Source: Lysinibacillus sp. KCTC 33748 (GTDB taxonomy: Bacteria > Bacillota > Bacilli > Bacillales_A > Planococcaceae). From it: 60,255 nt of DNA. Position numbers and translations under genes: made by a program. The notes below the pieces were generated by a model. That model had not been told where the DNA came from. It was given only the letters and a program-made list of their open reading frames with translations, and made no database searches. Each line of letters begins with the position of its first letter. Position 1 is the stretch's first letter. Positions 33,130 to 41,574 of the stretch are shown piece by piece. The stretch covers positions 1-60,255 of the forward strand of contig NZ_MWSJ01000031.1 of assembly GCF_002237755.1 (NCBI RefSeq), read 5' to 3'.

Positions 33130-33350
33130 ACGGCTTTCTGTGGATTTTCGTGGGGCTATCCGTTGATTTTGTGGTTCTATCCACGATTCGGGCGGGGCTT
33201 TCCACGTCTTTGATGGTTCTATCCACGACTTCGGCGAGTCTATCCACATTTTGGGCGGTTCTATCCATCACTTTGCCGGTTCTAATACTTTAGCTTCTCT
33301 ATCCATCACTTCGCCGATTCTTTCCTTCACCTTAGCTCTTCTTTCCGCCA
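33130..33350. repeat. Degenerate 21-bp tandem repeat, about ten units
   Basis: Units of 20-22 bp end in CTATCC or CTTTCC and share GGTTCTATCCACGACTTCGG-like sequence. Read on the minus strand the units encode a heptad series (VDRTAQN, VDRLAEV, VDRTIKD and so on), but no start, ribosome site or intact frame spans it; one 20-bp unit breaks the frame. It fills the 342-bp gap between two convergent genes. Confidence 0.75.
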
Positions 33351-33378
33351 CTCCACCCCCAGCCACGTTCCAGCCATT

Positions 33379-34098
33379 CTACCCTATCAACGCAGCTACT
33401 ATCTTCTCCGGGTCATCTGTAAATATCCCCTGTACGCCGAGCTGCTGTAATTGTTTTGCGTTATCGACGTCATTTACTGTATATACACGGACATTCGTTC
33501 CTTCATTTAGTGCTTCTTGGACAGATCTTCGAAGCGCTGTAGGTAGGTTGACGTGTATAGCGTTTGCTGGGATTTGGGCTGTATAGCCGGTAAAGTCTAC
33601 TAAGATTTCTGCAAATAGGGCCGCTTTTTCGATATATGGCGCTCTTTGCGAGATGATTTGAATTGATTCATGATTGAAGGAGGATATAATCACTCTTTCT
33701 GTCATTTGATAGGCAGCAATCTCTCTAATCACAAGGGCTTCTATCCCGTCATATGGGAATACATCGGTTTTGAGCTCGATGTTAATGCGATGATTTGTGC
33801 CTGCAAACAGTTCTAATACGTCTCCTAGAGTTGGAATGCTTTCATCTTCAAATTCAGCTGAAAACCATGAGCCAAAATCAAATGCACGCAGCTCTTGTAG
33901 CGTGTAGTCTTTTACGTAGCCAGAGCCGTTTGATGTGCGGTCGATTTTTTCGTCATGAATAACGACTAACTCCCTATCTGCTGTTAAATGAACATCTAGC
34001 TCAATGCCTGTAATCGGAAGCTTTGATGCGGCTGTAAAAGCAGCCATTGTATTTTCAGGGTAATGTGCCGAAACGCCTCTATGAGCAAAAATTTCCAA
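33379..34098 (-). CDS. Glycerophosphodiester phosphodiesterase
   Basis: A 239-residue TIM-barrel enzyme: FAHRGVSAHYPENTMAAF at the start (His-Arg catalytic pair and Glu), GIELDVHLTADRELVVIHDE (Glu, Asp and second His), NIELKTD, and a C-terminal VRVYTVNDVDNAKQLQQLGV ending GIFTDDPE. It hydrolyses glycerophosphodiesters to glycerol-3-phosphate and an alcohol. There is no signal peptide, so it acts in the cytoplasm (UgpQ-like). The TTG start has AGGAGG 8 bases upstream. It is a single gene. Confidence 0.93.
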   Translation of the reverse strand: MEIFAHRGVSAHYPENTMAAFTAASKLPITGIELDVHLTADRELVVIHDEKIDRTSNGSGYVKDYTLQELRAFDFGSWFSAEFEDESIPTLGDVLELFAGTNHRINIELKTDVFPYDGIEALVIREIAAYQMTERVIISSFNHESIQIISQRAPYIEKAALFAEILVDFTGYTAQIPANAIHVNLPTALRRSVQEALNEGTNVRVYTVNDVDNAKQLQQLGVQGIFTDDPEKIVAALIG

Positions 34099-34245
34099 TC
34101 TAATAACCTCCTAGTTCGCTCACCTTTAGTTGATGGAGCGATTTTCTATCATTCAAGTTCTCTTGTTCTTCCTTAAATAAGCCTATTACAATTTCACTTG
34201 CTGGTAAATATTATATATAGTAGTATGAGAATCTACATTAATTAT

Positions 34246-34295
34246 ACCTAGGCGTCATTGTGTCCGGATTCGGCTTTGAGCTAGGGTCTACTTTT
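34246..34295. repeat. Fragment of repeat family B
   Basis: CCTAGGCGTCATTGTGTCCGG and ATTCGGCTTTGAGCTAGG follow the outer end of family B copy 1 read in reverse (CCTCGGCATAATTG, GTCCGGAATCGGCTTTG). The rest of the 249-bp gap shows only the ribosome site of the next gene. Confidence 0.5.
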
Positions 34296-34347
34296 CTCTT
34301 CAAAAAGTTTTATTAAAACATCGTAAGTAATTAGGAGGTGCTAAAAA

Positions 34348-36585
34348 ATGACTGCACAACATCCAGATTTTCAGGCTGAAGTGGAGCGGCTTGCTTACAC
34401 TAAAAATTACATGCAGCAAATTTTAAATGAATCGCAAAGAGGTTTGCAATCTGCTCAGGAGAATATTCGTAAGTCGATGGCGGATCTTGATTATTTAGAT
34501 TCAAGTTTGGGCTACAATAATATTTTGGCAAATGCTCGTTTTTTTGAAATGGCTCGGAACCAAAAGGAAGGCTTAGAGGCTATTCAAAAAAAGCCATACT
34601 TTGCCCGAATTCATTTTCAAAAGACTGGAGATCCTGAAGAGTTTCTTTATATCGGAAAAACGTCTTTGTTTCATCGAGAAACGCATGAGCCGATTATCGT
34701 CGATTGGCGTTCACCGGTAGCAAACGTTTATTATGATGGTCGCCTCGGGGATATGGAATATGATGTTCGTGGAGAAATCCATAAGGGACACCTATTTGCC
34801 AAACGACAATATAAAATCCAAGATGGTGAATTGCTTGATATTCGGGATATTGATTTAACAACAAACGATGAATTACTGCAGGAAGCGTTAGCTGGAAAAG
34901 CCGATGTGCGTTTGACAGAAATCGTCTCCACTATTCAAAAAGAACAAAATGAAATTATACGAGCACATCTTCGTCAGCCGATTATCGTACAGGGTGCTGC
35001 TGGTAGTGGAAAAACAACCATCGCTCTACACCGAATATCGTACTTCCTCTATACAATGGGCGAGCATTTTAACCCTGAGCAGCTCATGATTTTAGCACCG
35101 AATAAGTTATTTATCGATTATATTGGAGATGTTTTGCCAGAGCTTGGTGTCGATAAAATTTGTCAAACAACCTTTAGCGATTACGTTCTAGCTGCGACTA
35201 AGCTAAAACTGAAACTCCAAAACCCTAACGAGCAGTTAGAATCGCTTGTTGCAGGTGAACCCCAACAGGTAGCTTCTTGGATATCTGAAATGAAGGGCTC
35301 TCTTTATTATCGTGATGTCATCGAGCGCTACGTTCAAAAGATTGAGCAGGAAATTGCCAATCAATTTGAGGATGTGTTCATTGAAAAATATTGCATTATG
35401 CGCGCCTCCCATTTAAAGAAGCTATTTTTATATGAATTTTCTTATATGCCGATTGAAAAACGACTGGCACATATTAAAAAAGTGCTAGCAAGCCATGCGC
35501 GTCAAAAGAAACAAGCTATTTTAATTACGCTCCATAAAAAATATGATGAAGCACTTGGCAGAGCACTTGATGGATTCCGTGATGATGAAAAACGTCGTCG
35601 GGTTGTCACGAAGTTTATTGATGAGCGTGATGAGCGCATTCCTGCCATTGAAAAAGAGGCAAAGTCAACAGCAACTGTTTATATGCGACGCTTTTCTAAA
35701 TATAACATCAAGACTCTCTATCGCTCCCTTCTAACAAATGCTGAGCTGTTAGCAGAGCTTGCACCGGAATGGCATTATCTTGAGCAACAGCAATTTTTAC
35801 AGGCACACGCTAAAGAGCGATGGGCGCTTGAAGATTTAGCTGCCCTTTATTATTTACAAGCTCGCTTAAAGGGCATTCCTGATGAATGGAAAATGCGAGT
35901 CGTCTTTATAGATGAAGTACAGGACTATAGTTTATTTCAGCTTGCTGCTTTAAAAGCTGGGCTGGAGACAGATATGTTTACGATGGTCGGTGATTTAGCG
36001 CAAGGGATTCACAGCTATCGTTCCCTTACTGCCTGGGAACCTGTCCAAGATCTATTTCCTAGAGCAAGCTTTAGAACACTTCAAAAAAGCTATCGAACAA
36101 CCATTGAAATTATGGAGGTAGCGAACAAGGTTTTAGCGCAAATGGATGAACAGCTTCCATTAGTAGAGCCGGTAGTTCGTCATGGCAATGTCCCTACCTA
36201 TATAGAGGCTCCATCATTTGATGCCCTGCAAATTAAAGAGATTTTTGATGCCATTCGAGCTAATGGACATCATTCCATTGCTTTAATTTGTAAAACGACT
36301 GCAGAGGCGATTTCAATGCAGCAAGCCTTAAAAGACAAGAAAATTGCTTCTCAGCTTTTAACTGAAAATGAATCCATTAATCAGGAATTATTGCTCGTTG
36401 TTCCGAGTCATTTAGCAAAGGGGCTTGAATTTGATGCTGTCATCGTAGCTGCCTTCGATACACCTTTCTACGATACGAAGGTTGATCGAAAACTACTGTA
36501 TGTGGCACTCACTCGAGCTATGCATGAGCTGTATTTAATTGGTCCAACAAAAAATACTTTTCTATTAGAAAATGAACAGATCTAA
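34348..36585 (+). CDS. helD: HelD-type superfamily 1 helicase (RNA polymerase recycling factor)
   Basis: A 745-residue protein. The N-terminal arm is a coiled coil (residues about 1-60), followed by the HelD signature ARIHFQKTGDPEEFLYIGKT and EPIIVDWRSPVANVYYDG. Then come SF1 motifs: QGAAGSGKTTIALHRISYFL (Walker A), VVFIDEVQDYSLFQL (Walker B), MVGDLAQGIHSYRS, QKSYRTTIEIMEVANKV, KGLEFDAVIVAAFD and YVALTRAM. HelD binds core RNA polymerase and uses ATP to release it from stalled DNA complexes. Length and layout match Bacillus HelD (about 774). AGGAGGTG precedes the ATG. It is monocistronic. Confidence 0.93.
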   Translation: MTAQHPDFQAEVERLAYTKNYMQQILNESQRGLQSAQENIRKSMADLDYLDSSLGYNNILANARFFEMARNQKEGLEAIQKKPYFARIHFQKTGDPEEFLYIGKTSLFHRETHEPIIVDWRSPVANVYYDGRLGDMEYDVRGEIHKGHLFAKRQYKIQDGELLDIRDIDLTTNDELLQEALAGKADVRLTEIVSTIQKEQNEIIRAHLRQPIIVQGAAGSGKTTIALHRISYFLYTMGEHFNPEQLMILAPNKLFIDYIGDVLPELGVDKICQTTFSDYVLAATKLKLKLQNPNEQLESLVAGEPQQVASWISEMKGSLYYRDVIERYVQKIEQEIANQFEDVFIEKYCIMRASHLKKLFLYEFSYMPIEKRLAHIKKVLASHARQKKQAILITLHKKYDEALGRALDGFRDDEKRRRVVTKFIDERDERIPAIEKEAKSTATVYMRRFSKYNIKTLYRSLLTNAELLAELAPEWHYLEQQQFLQAHAKERWALEDLAALYYLQARLKGIPDEWKMRVVFIDEVQDYSLFQLAALKAGLETDMFTMVGDLAQGIHSYRSLTAWEPVQDLFPRASFRTLQKSYRTTIEIMEVANKVLAQMDEQLPLVEPVVRHGNVPTYIEAPSFDALQIKEIFDAIRANGHHSIALICKTTAEAISMQQALKDKKIASQLLTENESINQELLLVVPSHLAKGLEFDAVIVAAFDTPFYDTKVDRKLLYVALTRAMHELYLIGPTKNTFLLENEQI

Positions 36586-36593
36586 CTCAATTT

Positions 36594-36905
36594 CGCCTTG
36601 GCGTAATTGCCGCTGACGCGCAGATAAACAATGCGTCCGGATTTTGAATTGTGCTCAGGCCTGCACGATGCAGGTCAGTTAGCCGTTTTTGCAGGATGCA
36701 AAGGTTTTAGGCTAACATCCTTTTTTCATTCCTTTGAAAATCCGTGACATCCGCCGGAGGCTTAGGCCAACAAATGTTTTCTGTGCGAAAGCGCAGTGCT
36801 AACGTAGCATCAGCAATATGAAGTTGGTCACTCAGTCGTTGCCACAGGACGTGGCATTCTTAGACTGGGTTCCTCTAATTCAGTAGGTGTTTGGACACCC
36901 ACTAA
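36594..36905. repeat. Mosaic repeat: family B copy 2 with family A interior inserted
   Basis: 36594-36752 matches family B copy 1 in reverse: CGGATTTTGAATTGTGCTCA, CCTGCA/TGCAGG, GTTAGCC/GGCTAAC, and CCGTGACATCCGCCGGAGGC. 36770-36880 instead matches the inside of the 4482-4666 element (TTGGTCACT, CCACAGGACGTGG, TTCCTCTAAT). 36889-36905 returns to family B (GGTGTTTGGACACCC). The inner hairpin arms differ from copy 1 (TTTGCA/TGCAAA instead of ATCGCAT/ATGCGAT), yet pairing is kept. Confidence 0.7.
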
Positions 36906-36968
36906 AAGGAAACACATCTATATTCATCTCACACTGTCAGAGGTGGGAGTCTTCTAACTGAATGAAGA

Positions 36969-37001
36969 TAAAAAAAGTCGCTATGAAGGCGACTTTTTTT
37001 T
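36969..37001. terminator. Bidirectional terminator
   Basis: AAAAAAAGTCGC pairs with GCGACTTTTTTTT around 7 bases. It lies just past the stop of the minus-strand 41-residue gene and can also end transcripts from helD. Confidence 0.9.
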
Positions 37002-37026
37002 GCATCGAACATTCAATGCCCATCTA

Positions 37027-37152
37027 TCATTTCCGAGGCGGTATGCGGTAAAACCTTCCTCTGGATAAATACGCTTTTACAACTTTCCACCATGACCTTG
37101 GTGCTTCCCTTGGAGGAGACTTCTTTTTAGGTAGTGCCGGCATGCGCATCAT
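37027..37152 (-). CDS. Small, very basic 41-residue protein (unrecognised)
   Basis: The frame encodes MMRMPALPKKKSPPREAPRS then WWKVVKAYLSRGRFYRIPPR-K. About one third of residues are Lys or Arg, with prolines in both flanks and a short WWKVVKAYL core. GAAAGGAG lies 5-6 bases before the ATG at 37152, and a strong terminator begins 26 bp past the stop, so it has the marks of a complete single gene. The composition suits a nucleic-acid- or membrane-binding peptide. I know no family for it. The rest of the 980-bp region holds the mosaic repeat and a decayed SLH tail. Confidence 0.55.
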   Translation of the reverse strand: MMRMPALPKKKSPPREAPRSWWKVVKAYLSRGRFYRIPPRK

Positions 37153-37303
37153 AACGACTCCTTTCATAGGCTTGCTGTTACTATATGAAGATAGTTACAA
37201 ATTTATGATAAAAGGTTTCTTAATAATAGCTTACACAATTAAGTCTGGGACTTCTAGTATTATTTACCAATAAATAGCATACAAGCCATTTTCTTTACAC
37301 TAA

Positions 37304-37341
37304 AAGAGAGATGTACCAAGCATACGATACATCTCTCTTGA
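37304..37341 (-). terminator. Terminator of the truncated BspA gene region
   Basis: AAGAGAGATGTA pairs with TACATCTCTCTT. Almost the same hairpin (AGAGATGTATC) recurs at 38878 and at 57323, where it ends the intact BspA-SLH gene. Confidence 0.75.
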
Positions 37342-37349
37342 AATTAACA

Positions 37350-37562
37350 TTTCCATCACCTAGCACAATGTCATGGCCTGCTAGTGCGACGGAACGGCAT
37401 CTTCGCCTCATGGCGCTAAGTCAAAAGTAAGGACCTTCATTTGAGTAGTCGCGTAGCTTTTCGGTACATCCTAAAATGATGCATCTTCTGTTAGTTGTAA
37501 TACACAATCAATCATAAGCGCTAGCTGCTGACGTTGAAGGAAATCATATACGCCTTGAGAAG
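37350..37562 (-). pseudogene. Decayed S-layer-homology (SLH) tail of the BspA-like gene
   Basis: Directly past the stop of the BspA-like gene, the minus strand encodes QRQQLALMIDCVLQLTEDAS-F, a stop, then DVPKSYATTQM, matching the intact protein's QRQHVVLMIDRALQPASIRD...FLDVPKSHVNYEQI. Further on, in another frame, it encodes LAGHDIVLGDGNV, matching ALADHNIALGDENGNF. Several stops and shifts make it non-coding. It shows that the upstream protein once had a C-terminal SLH anchor. Confidence 0.8.
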
Positions 37563-38447
37563 TTACAAATCTAATGGGTTCAAATCAAACATACGCCATC
37601 CTATTGTTGTCACGCTTGAGAGAATTTCTATACTTGCTAATTGATTATTGGCAAACGCATAGCTTCCTATTTTTGTCTCACTTGAAGGTATTTTTATACT
37701 TGTTAATTGATTATCGGAAAATGCATAGCTTCCTATCGCTGTAACGCTTGAGGGTATATGTAAGCTTGTTAAGTGATTACTCCGAAATGCAGACAAGCCT
37801 ATTGTTGTCACGCTTGAAGGTATTTCTACACTTGTTAATTGATTATCGGAAAATGCATAGTTTCCTATTGTTGTCACAGTTGAGGGTATTGCTATATTCC
37901 TTAATTGATTCGTTGAAAATACATACGATTCTATTGTTGTCACGCTTGGGGGTATTTCTATATTTGTTAATTGATTATTAGAAAATGCACCCATTTCTAT
38001 TGTAGTCACACTTGAGGGTATTGCTATACTTGTTAATTGATTGTTGGAAAATGCATGTCCTCCTATGGTTGTCACGCTTGACGGAATCGTTACACTTGTA
38101 AGCTGTTTGTCAGAAAATGCTTCATAGCCTATTTCTATAACTGGTTTACCATTGATTTCACTTGGAATAACAACATCCTTTGTTTGTTCATCATCATATC
38201 CTATAATGATCACACCAAGGCCAATATCTCTAATGTCAAAATCATTATCACTATTGTTCAGTGATCCACTATCCACCTCATCATCATTCAAAGAAATCTT
38301 TTCATTGTCCAGATTCATCCGTTTAGCTTCCGTGTTGGCATGACTTCTGCTTTCACTATTGCTTATCGCATGAACAGATTGAAAGCTTAAAGATACTTGA
38401 GAAAAGGCTAAGAAGAAGATCGTTAACAGTAAGCTTATTTTTTTCAT
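37563..38447 (-). CDS. Truncated BspA-type leucine-rich-repeat surface protein
   Basis: A 294-residue protein with a signal peptide (MKKISLLLTIFFLAFSQVSL, cleavage near HA-IS), an acidic spacer, then about eight 23-residue BspA/LRR_5 repeats of the form FSDNQLTSVEIPSSVTTIG. It ends abruptly after the repeats (MFDLNPLDL). The related protein at 57370-60255 continues with Flg_new repeats and three SLH domains; here those are missing and SLH remnants lie beyond the stop. The product would be secreted but not anchored to the wall. Ligand unknown; BspA repeats bind host or matrix proteins in other bacteria. The ATG is preceded by AAAGGGAG. Confidence 0.85.
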   Translation of the reverse strand: MKKISLLLTIFFLAFSQVSLSFQSVHAISNSESRSHANTEAKRMNLDNEKISLNDDEVDSGSLNNSDNDFDIRDIGLGVIIIGYDDEQTKDVVIPSEINGKPVIEIGYEAFSDKQLTSVTIPSSVTTIGGHAFSNNQLTSIAIPSSVTTIEMGAFSNNQLTNIEIPPSVTTIESYVFSTNQLRNIAIPSTVTTIGNYAFSDNQLTSVEIPSSVTTIGLSAFRSNHLTSLHIPSSVTAIGSYAFSDNQLTSIKIPSSETKIGSYAFANNQLASIEILSSVTTIGWRMFDLNPLDL

Positions 38448-38600
38448 TTAGTAACTCCCTTTCTATTCCTCAACAGATAGGTTCCCATAAAATAGATACC
38501 CTTTATTGAGAAGTTTAAACGTTGTTAACATCCATCTTTACTTGTGATCGAGTTAGGTCAACCCGAGGTTATTCTTTAGACATCGTAAGACCTTTAATAG

Positions 38601-38646
38601 AAGGATGCAAATCAACTTTTGCACACTTTCATGAAAATTTTGATAA
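38601..38646. repeat. Upstream motif shared with the WxL region
   Basis: GATGCAAATCAACTTTTG and TTTTGATAA, about 25 bp apart, recur at 49091-49133 and in altered form in each 217-bp unit at 48291-48888. Here it lies about 155 bp upstream of the truncated BspA gene. The rest of 38448-38877 is AT-rich, with two copies of AAATAGATACCC near 38490 and 38749, and shows no gene. Confidence 0.5.
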
Positions 38647-38877
38647 TCGATAAATCGATGCGTTTTCAGCACATGCTCTGATAGCGAAAGCGTCATTTCC
38701 TAAATAGCAACTCATTTCTCAATTTCAGCAATTATTATTTCGAAATAAATAGATACCCATTAATTGGATACCCTTTTTTGTGCGTTATAAACTAGTAAAA
38801 TCAATTTCTACTTGTTTTAGAGCATTTATTGACAATAGGATTTACCTGATTTCCCTACATAAATCCCCGTTAAATAG

Positions 38878-38917
38878 AAAAAGAGATGTATCAGATTAAC
38901 GATACATCCCCTCTTTC
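38878..38917 (-). terminator. Terminator of the DHA2 exporter gene
   Basis: AGAGATGTATC pairs with GATACATCCCCTCT around 8 bases. The sequence is nearly that of the terminators at 37304 and 57323. Confidence 0.75.
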
Positions 38918-38983
38918 AATACGGCCTACATTTTCACAAATTTTGGTCACGGACCTGTTTGATTAGTAGCTCATACAAATCTT

Positions 38984-40453
38984 TTAATTTTCTAAAATCT
39001 GAGTGGCTTTTACTTTCTTTTTCTGTCCTTTTAAGAAAAATGATACTACGAGGGCAACAATTATAAAGACTAACCCAAGTGTAAATGCACCCTGGAAACC
39101 GGTTGTTAAACCATTTACCTTTTCAACTGGGTCCATTGGATTTGCCGAGCTTTCCATATATTTAGTTGTGCCGGTCGTCATTTTAGATATAAATATAGCT
39201 GTTCCTATTGCACCAGCTACTTGCGATAACGTATTAAAGATCGCTGTACCGTGTGGATAAAACTCTGGTGTCAATTGATTTAATCCATATGTTTGTACTG
39301 TCATGACAAACATGAGGCCAACCATTAATAGGCTGTGCATCAAAATAATTTGCGTTAATGTTGTTTCTGGGTTAATGCCACTGAACAACCAAATCGCAAA
39401 GGCTACTAACCCAATACCTGGGATGATAATAATCTTTGGACTTAATTTATCAAATAGCATACCTGCAACCGGTCCCATGATGCCGCTAATAATACTTCCT
39501 GGTAGCATGATGAGCCCTGATTTAAAGGCTGTCACAAGTAACACCATTTGTAAAAACATCGGTAATAATGTCATCGTTGAGAACATGGACATCATAACGA
39601 TGAATATTAACCCAACTGATAAAGTAAACATTGGAAATTTAAAGGCGCGTAGTTCTAAAATTGGATGATCTATTTTTAATTGACGGACAACAAAAATGAC
39701 TAACGCTATAACCCCAATCATTAAAGTGACATAAACTTTCGGATCTGACCATCCTAAATCTCCTGAAGAACTAAAGCTATACACAAAACCACCGAAACCT
39801 AATGTTGATAAAAGAATCGATACATAATCCACTTTTGGTCGTGTTATCTCAGAGACATTTTGAAGATACTTCATTCCAATTAAAGTCGAAATGATGGCTA
39901 TCGGTATAACAAGGTAGAATAACCAGCGCCAGCCAAGAGAATCAACGATGATTCCCGATAATGTCGGGCCAATTGCTGGAGCAGACATCATAACAAGTGC
40001 CATTAAGCCCATTGTGGCACCACGTTTTTCAGGTGGACAAATTATTAAAATTGTATTCATTAGTAATGGCGAAATTAATCCAGTGGCGATTGCTTGGACA
40101 ATACGGCCGATTAATAAAATAGCAAACGTCGGTGCACCCCCGGCAATCAATGTACCGACTAAAAATGTAATCATGGCGGTTAAGAACATTTGTCTTGTTG
40201 TGAACCATTGTTGAAGTAATGCTGTAATCGGTACTAAAACGCCCACAACTAACATGTAGGCTGTAGAAAGCCATTGAATGGTTGGAGCTGTTACATCAAA
40301 CTCTCTCATTAGTACAGTTAAAGCATTACCAAGTAATGTTTCGTTTAAAAGCGCGACCATTGCACCTAACATTAATGCGATGATTATTGGCTTATGTCTA
40401 ATAGTAGAATGATCAACTTTGCTACTTGTAGAACTCGTAGTCGTCATATTCAT
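38984..40453 (-). CDS. MFS multidrug exporter, DHA2 (EmrB/LmrB-like) family
   Basis: A 489-residue protein with about 14 membrane helices. Helix 1 has the DHA2 pattern IIIALMLGAMVALLNETLLG, motif A is degenerate (LLQQWFTTRQMFLTAMITFL), and motif C-like ALVMMSAPAIGPTLSGIIVD is clear. Proton-driven exporters of this group remove lincomycin, dyes or other drugs. AGGAGG lies upstream of the ATG. It is divergent from a TetR gene with shared operator-like sequences between, the standard layout of a TetR-controlled efflux pump. The Bacillus LmrB resemblance is from memory. Confidence 0.9.
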   Translation of the reverse strand: MNMTTTSSTSSKVDHSTIRHKPIIIALMLGAMVALLNETLLGNALTVLMREFDVTAPTIQWLSTAYMLVVGVLVPITALLQQWFTTRQMFLTAMITFLVGTLIAGGAPTFAILLIGRIVQAIATGLISPLLMNTILIICPPEKRGATMGLMALVMMSAPAIGPTLSGIIVDSLGWRWLFYLVIPIAIISTLIGMKYLQNVSEITRPKVDYVSILLSTLGFGGFVYSFSSSGDLGWSDPKVYVTLMIGVIALVIFVVRQLKIDHPILELRAFKFPMFTLSVGLIFIVMMSMFSTMTLLPMFLQMVLLVTAFKSGLIMLPGSIISGIMGPVAGMLFDKLSPKIIIIPGIGLVAFAIWLFSGINPETTLTQIILMHSLLMVGLMFVMTVQTYGLNQLTPEFYPHGTAIFNTLSQVAGAIGTAIFISKMTTGTTKYMESSANPMDPVEKVNGLTTGFQGAFTLGLVFIIVALVVSFFLKGQKKKVKATQILEN

Positions 40454-40486
40454 TTACTAACTTTCCTCCTGTCGTCTTGACTATTA

Positions 40487-40534
40487 ATACATGTGTATAC
40501 AAAAGTTCACACGTAATATAATATACATTTGTAG
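40487..40534. promoter_or_regulatory. Candidate TetR operators in the divergent region
   Basis: ATACATGTGTAT (40487-40498, perfect inverted repeat ATACA-TG-TGTAT) and ATACATTTGTAG (40523-40534) lie 36 bp apart between the exporter and the TetR gene. They are plausible binding sites for the TetR repressor. Confidence 0.45.
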
Positions 40535-40598
40535 AATAAATAGGCAGAATCAATTTTCAACAGTTGTATAAATAAACTACAGAATAGGAGAAGTGTAG

Positions 40599-41174
40599 AT
40601 GAAAAGTAATGAGAGGCAGCTAGATTTACGTATTAGACGTACACATAAATTATTGTGGGAAGCGTTATTTGAATTAATGACCCAACCAAAACAAAAATAT
40701 AGTGCCATTACTATTAATCAAATTTGTGATCGCGCAATGGTACACCGTACAACATTTTATCAACATTTTGAGGATAAAAATGCATTATTGGAATTTGGTC
40801 TTAAACAAACTCTAGAAGAAGCATTGACCATACCACTTTTAGATCGATTAACGAAGCCATTTCAAGCAACAGAACAATTCTTACGTCATAAAGAGATTGG
40901 TAAAATAATAGAGTCGCAAATGGATGATGAACAATTTATTAACTTTATGGCTTATCAAGCTCGTGAAATGAAGAAACAAGAAAATGAAGAATTACAACGC
41001 ATTTGTAAAAATCATACGATACCATCTGAGTTGATTATTGAATTCCACTCAGGTGTCCTTACAACGTTAAGTGCATGGTGGTTACAAAATAGAAAAGAAG
41101 TTTCAGCAAAAGAAATGGATCAATACTTTCACGCAATGATCAATCAAGATATTTTTCAATTTGAAAAGGAATAA
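40599..41174 (+). CDS. TetR-family repressor of the adjacent exporter
   Basis: A 191-residue protein. The N-terminal HTH reads ITINQICDRAMVHRTTFYQH followed by FEDKNALLEFGL, the TetR consensus. The C-terminal ligand domain is all-helical and variable; it resembles the TetR_C_33-like or AcrR group but is not assigned. AATAGGAG precedes the ATG. It is divergent from the DHA2 exporter, which it most likely represses together with itself. Confidence 0.9.
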   Translation: MKSNERQLDLRIRRTHKLLWEALFELMTQPKQKYSAITINQICDRAMVHRTTFYQHFEDKNALLEFGLKQTLEEALTIPLLDRLTKPFQATEQFLRHKEIGKIIESQMDDEQFINFMAYQAREMKKQENEELQRICKNHTIPSELIIEFHSGVLTTLSAWWLQNRKEVSAKEMDQYFHAMINQDIFQFEKE

Positions 41175-41216
41175 ATCGTTAGTAAGGAATGATAACACAT
41201 CACTCCTCATCCCCCA

Positions 41217-41360
41217 TTGGCCATTCCGATATTTTTATTAGTTTTAACATTATTTATAATCGTGCTAATAATACTAGCTGTAAGAAACCCAAATAAAAGG
41301 AAAAATAATTACTGCAAGGACTGTCAAAATTCATTGATTAAAGCTTCTAGGACGCCATGA
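41217..41360 (+). CDS. Possible small membrane protein with CxxC (47 residues)
   Basis: From a TTG, the frame reads LAIPIFLLVLTLFIIVLIIL-AVRNPNKRKNN-YCKDCQNSLIKASRTP: one strong membrane helix, a basic stop-transfer patch and a CKDC pair. The composition is protein-like, but there is no ribosome site before the TTG and the frame is closed only 27 bp upstream. It may be a remnant. The rest of 41175-41480 shows nothing. Confidence 0.22.
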   Translation: MAIPIFLLVLTLFIIVLIILAVRNPNKRKNNYCKDCQNSLIKASRTP

Positions 41361-41481
41361 GGTTAGTTGTTTTTGTTTCGTTTTTCAAATCCCACCCTAT
41401 TAAATTCCATCAACACATATCCTTCAAGTATTTTCACAAATCAATTACGTTCCATTGTCTCCACCAGTTCATCCTAAAACA

Positions 41482-41517
41482 CAAAAACATGGGACTGTTA
41501 AAAGTACAATCCCATGC
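41482..41517 (-). terminator. Terminator of the WxL operon
   Basis: On the minus strand GCATGGGATTGT pairs with ACAGTCCCATG, followed by TTTTTGTGTTTT. Confidence 0.8.
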
Positions 41518-41574
41518 TTTTGAATTATTTAATTTTCTTTTTGATATAGCTTAAATTATCAAAATATGACTGGT

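Noticed and set aside
33040..33350. CRISPR array
   Set aside because: The 21-bp units are contiguous and degenerate with no unique spacers, and no cas genes are present in the window.
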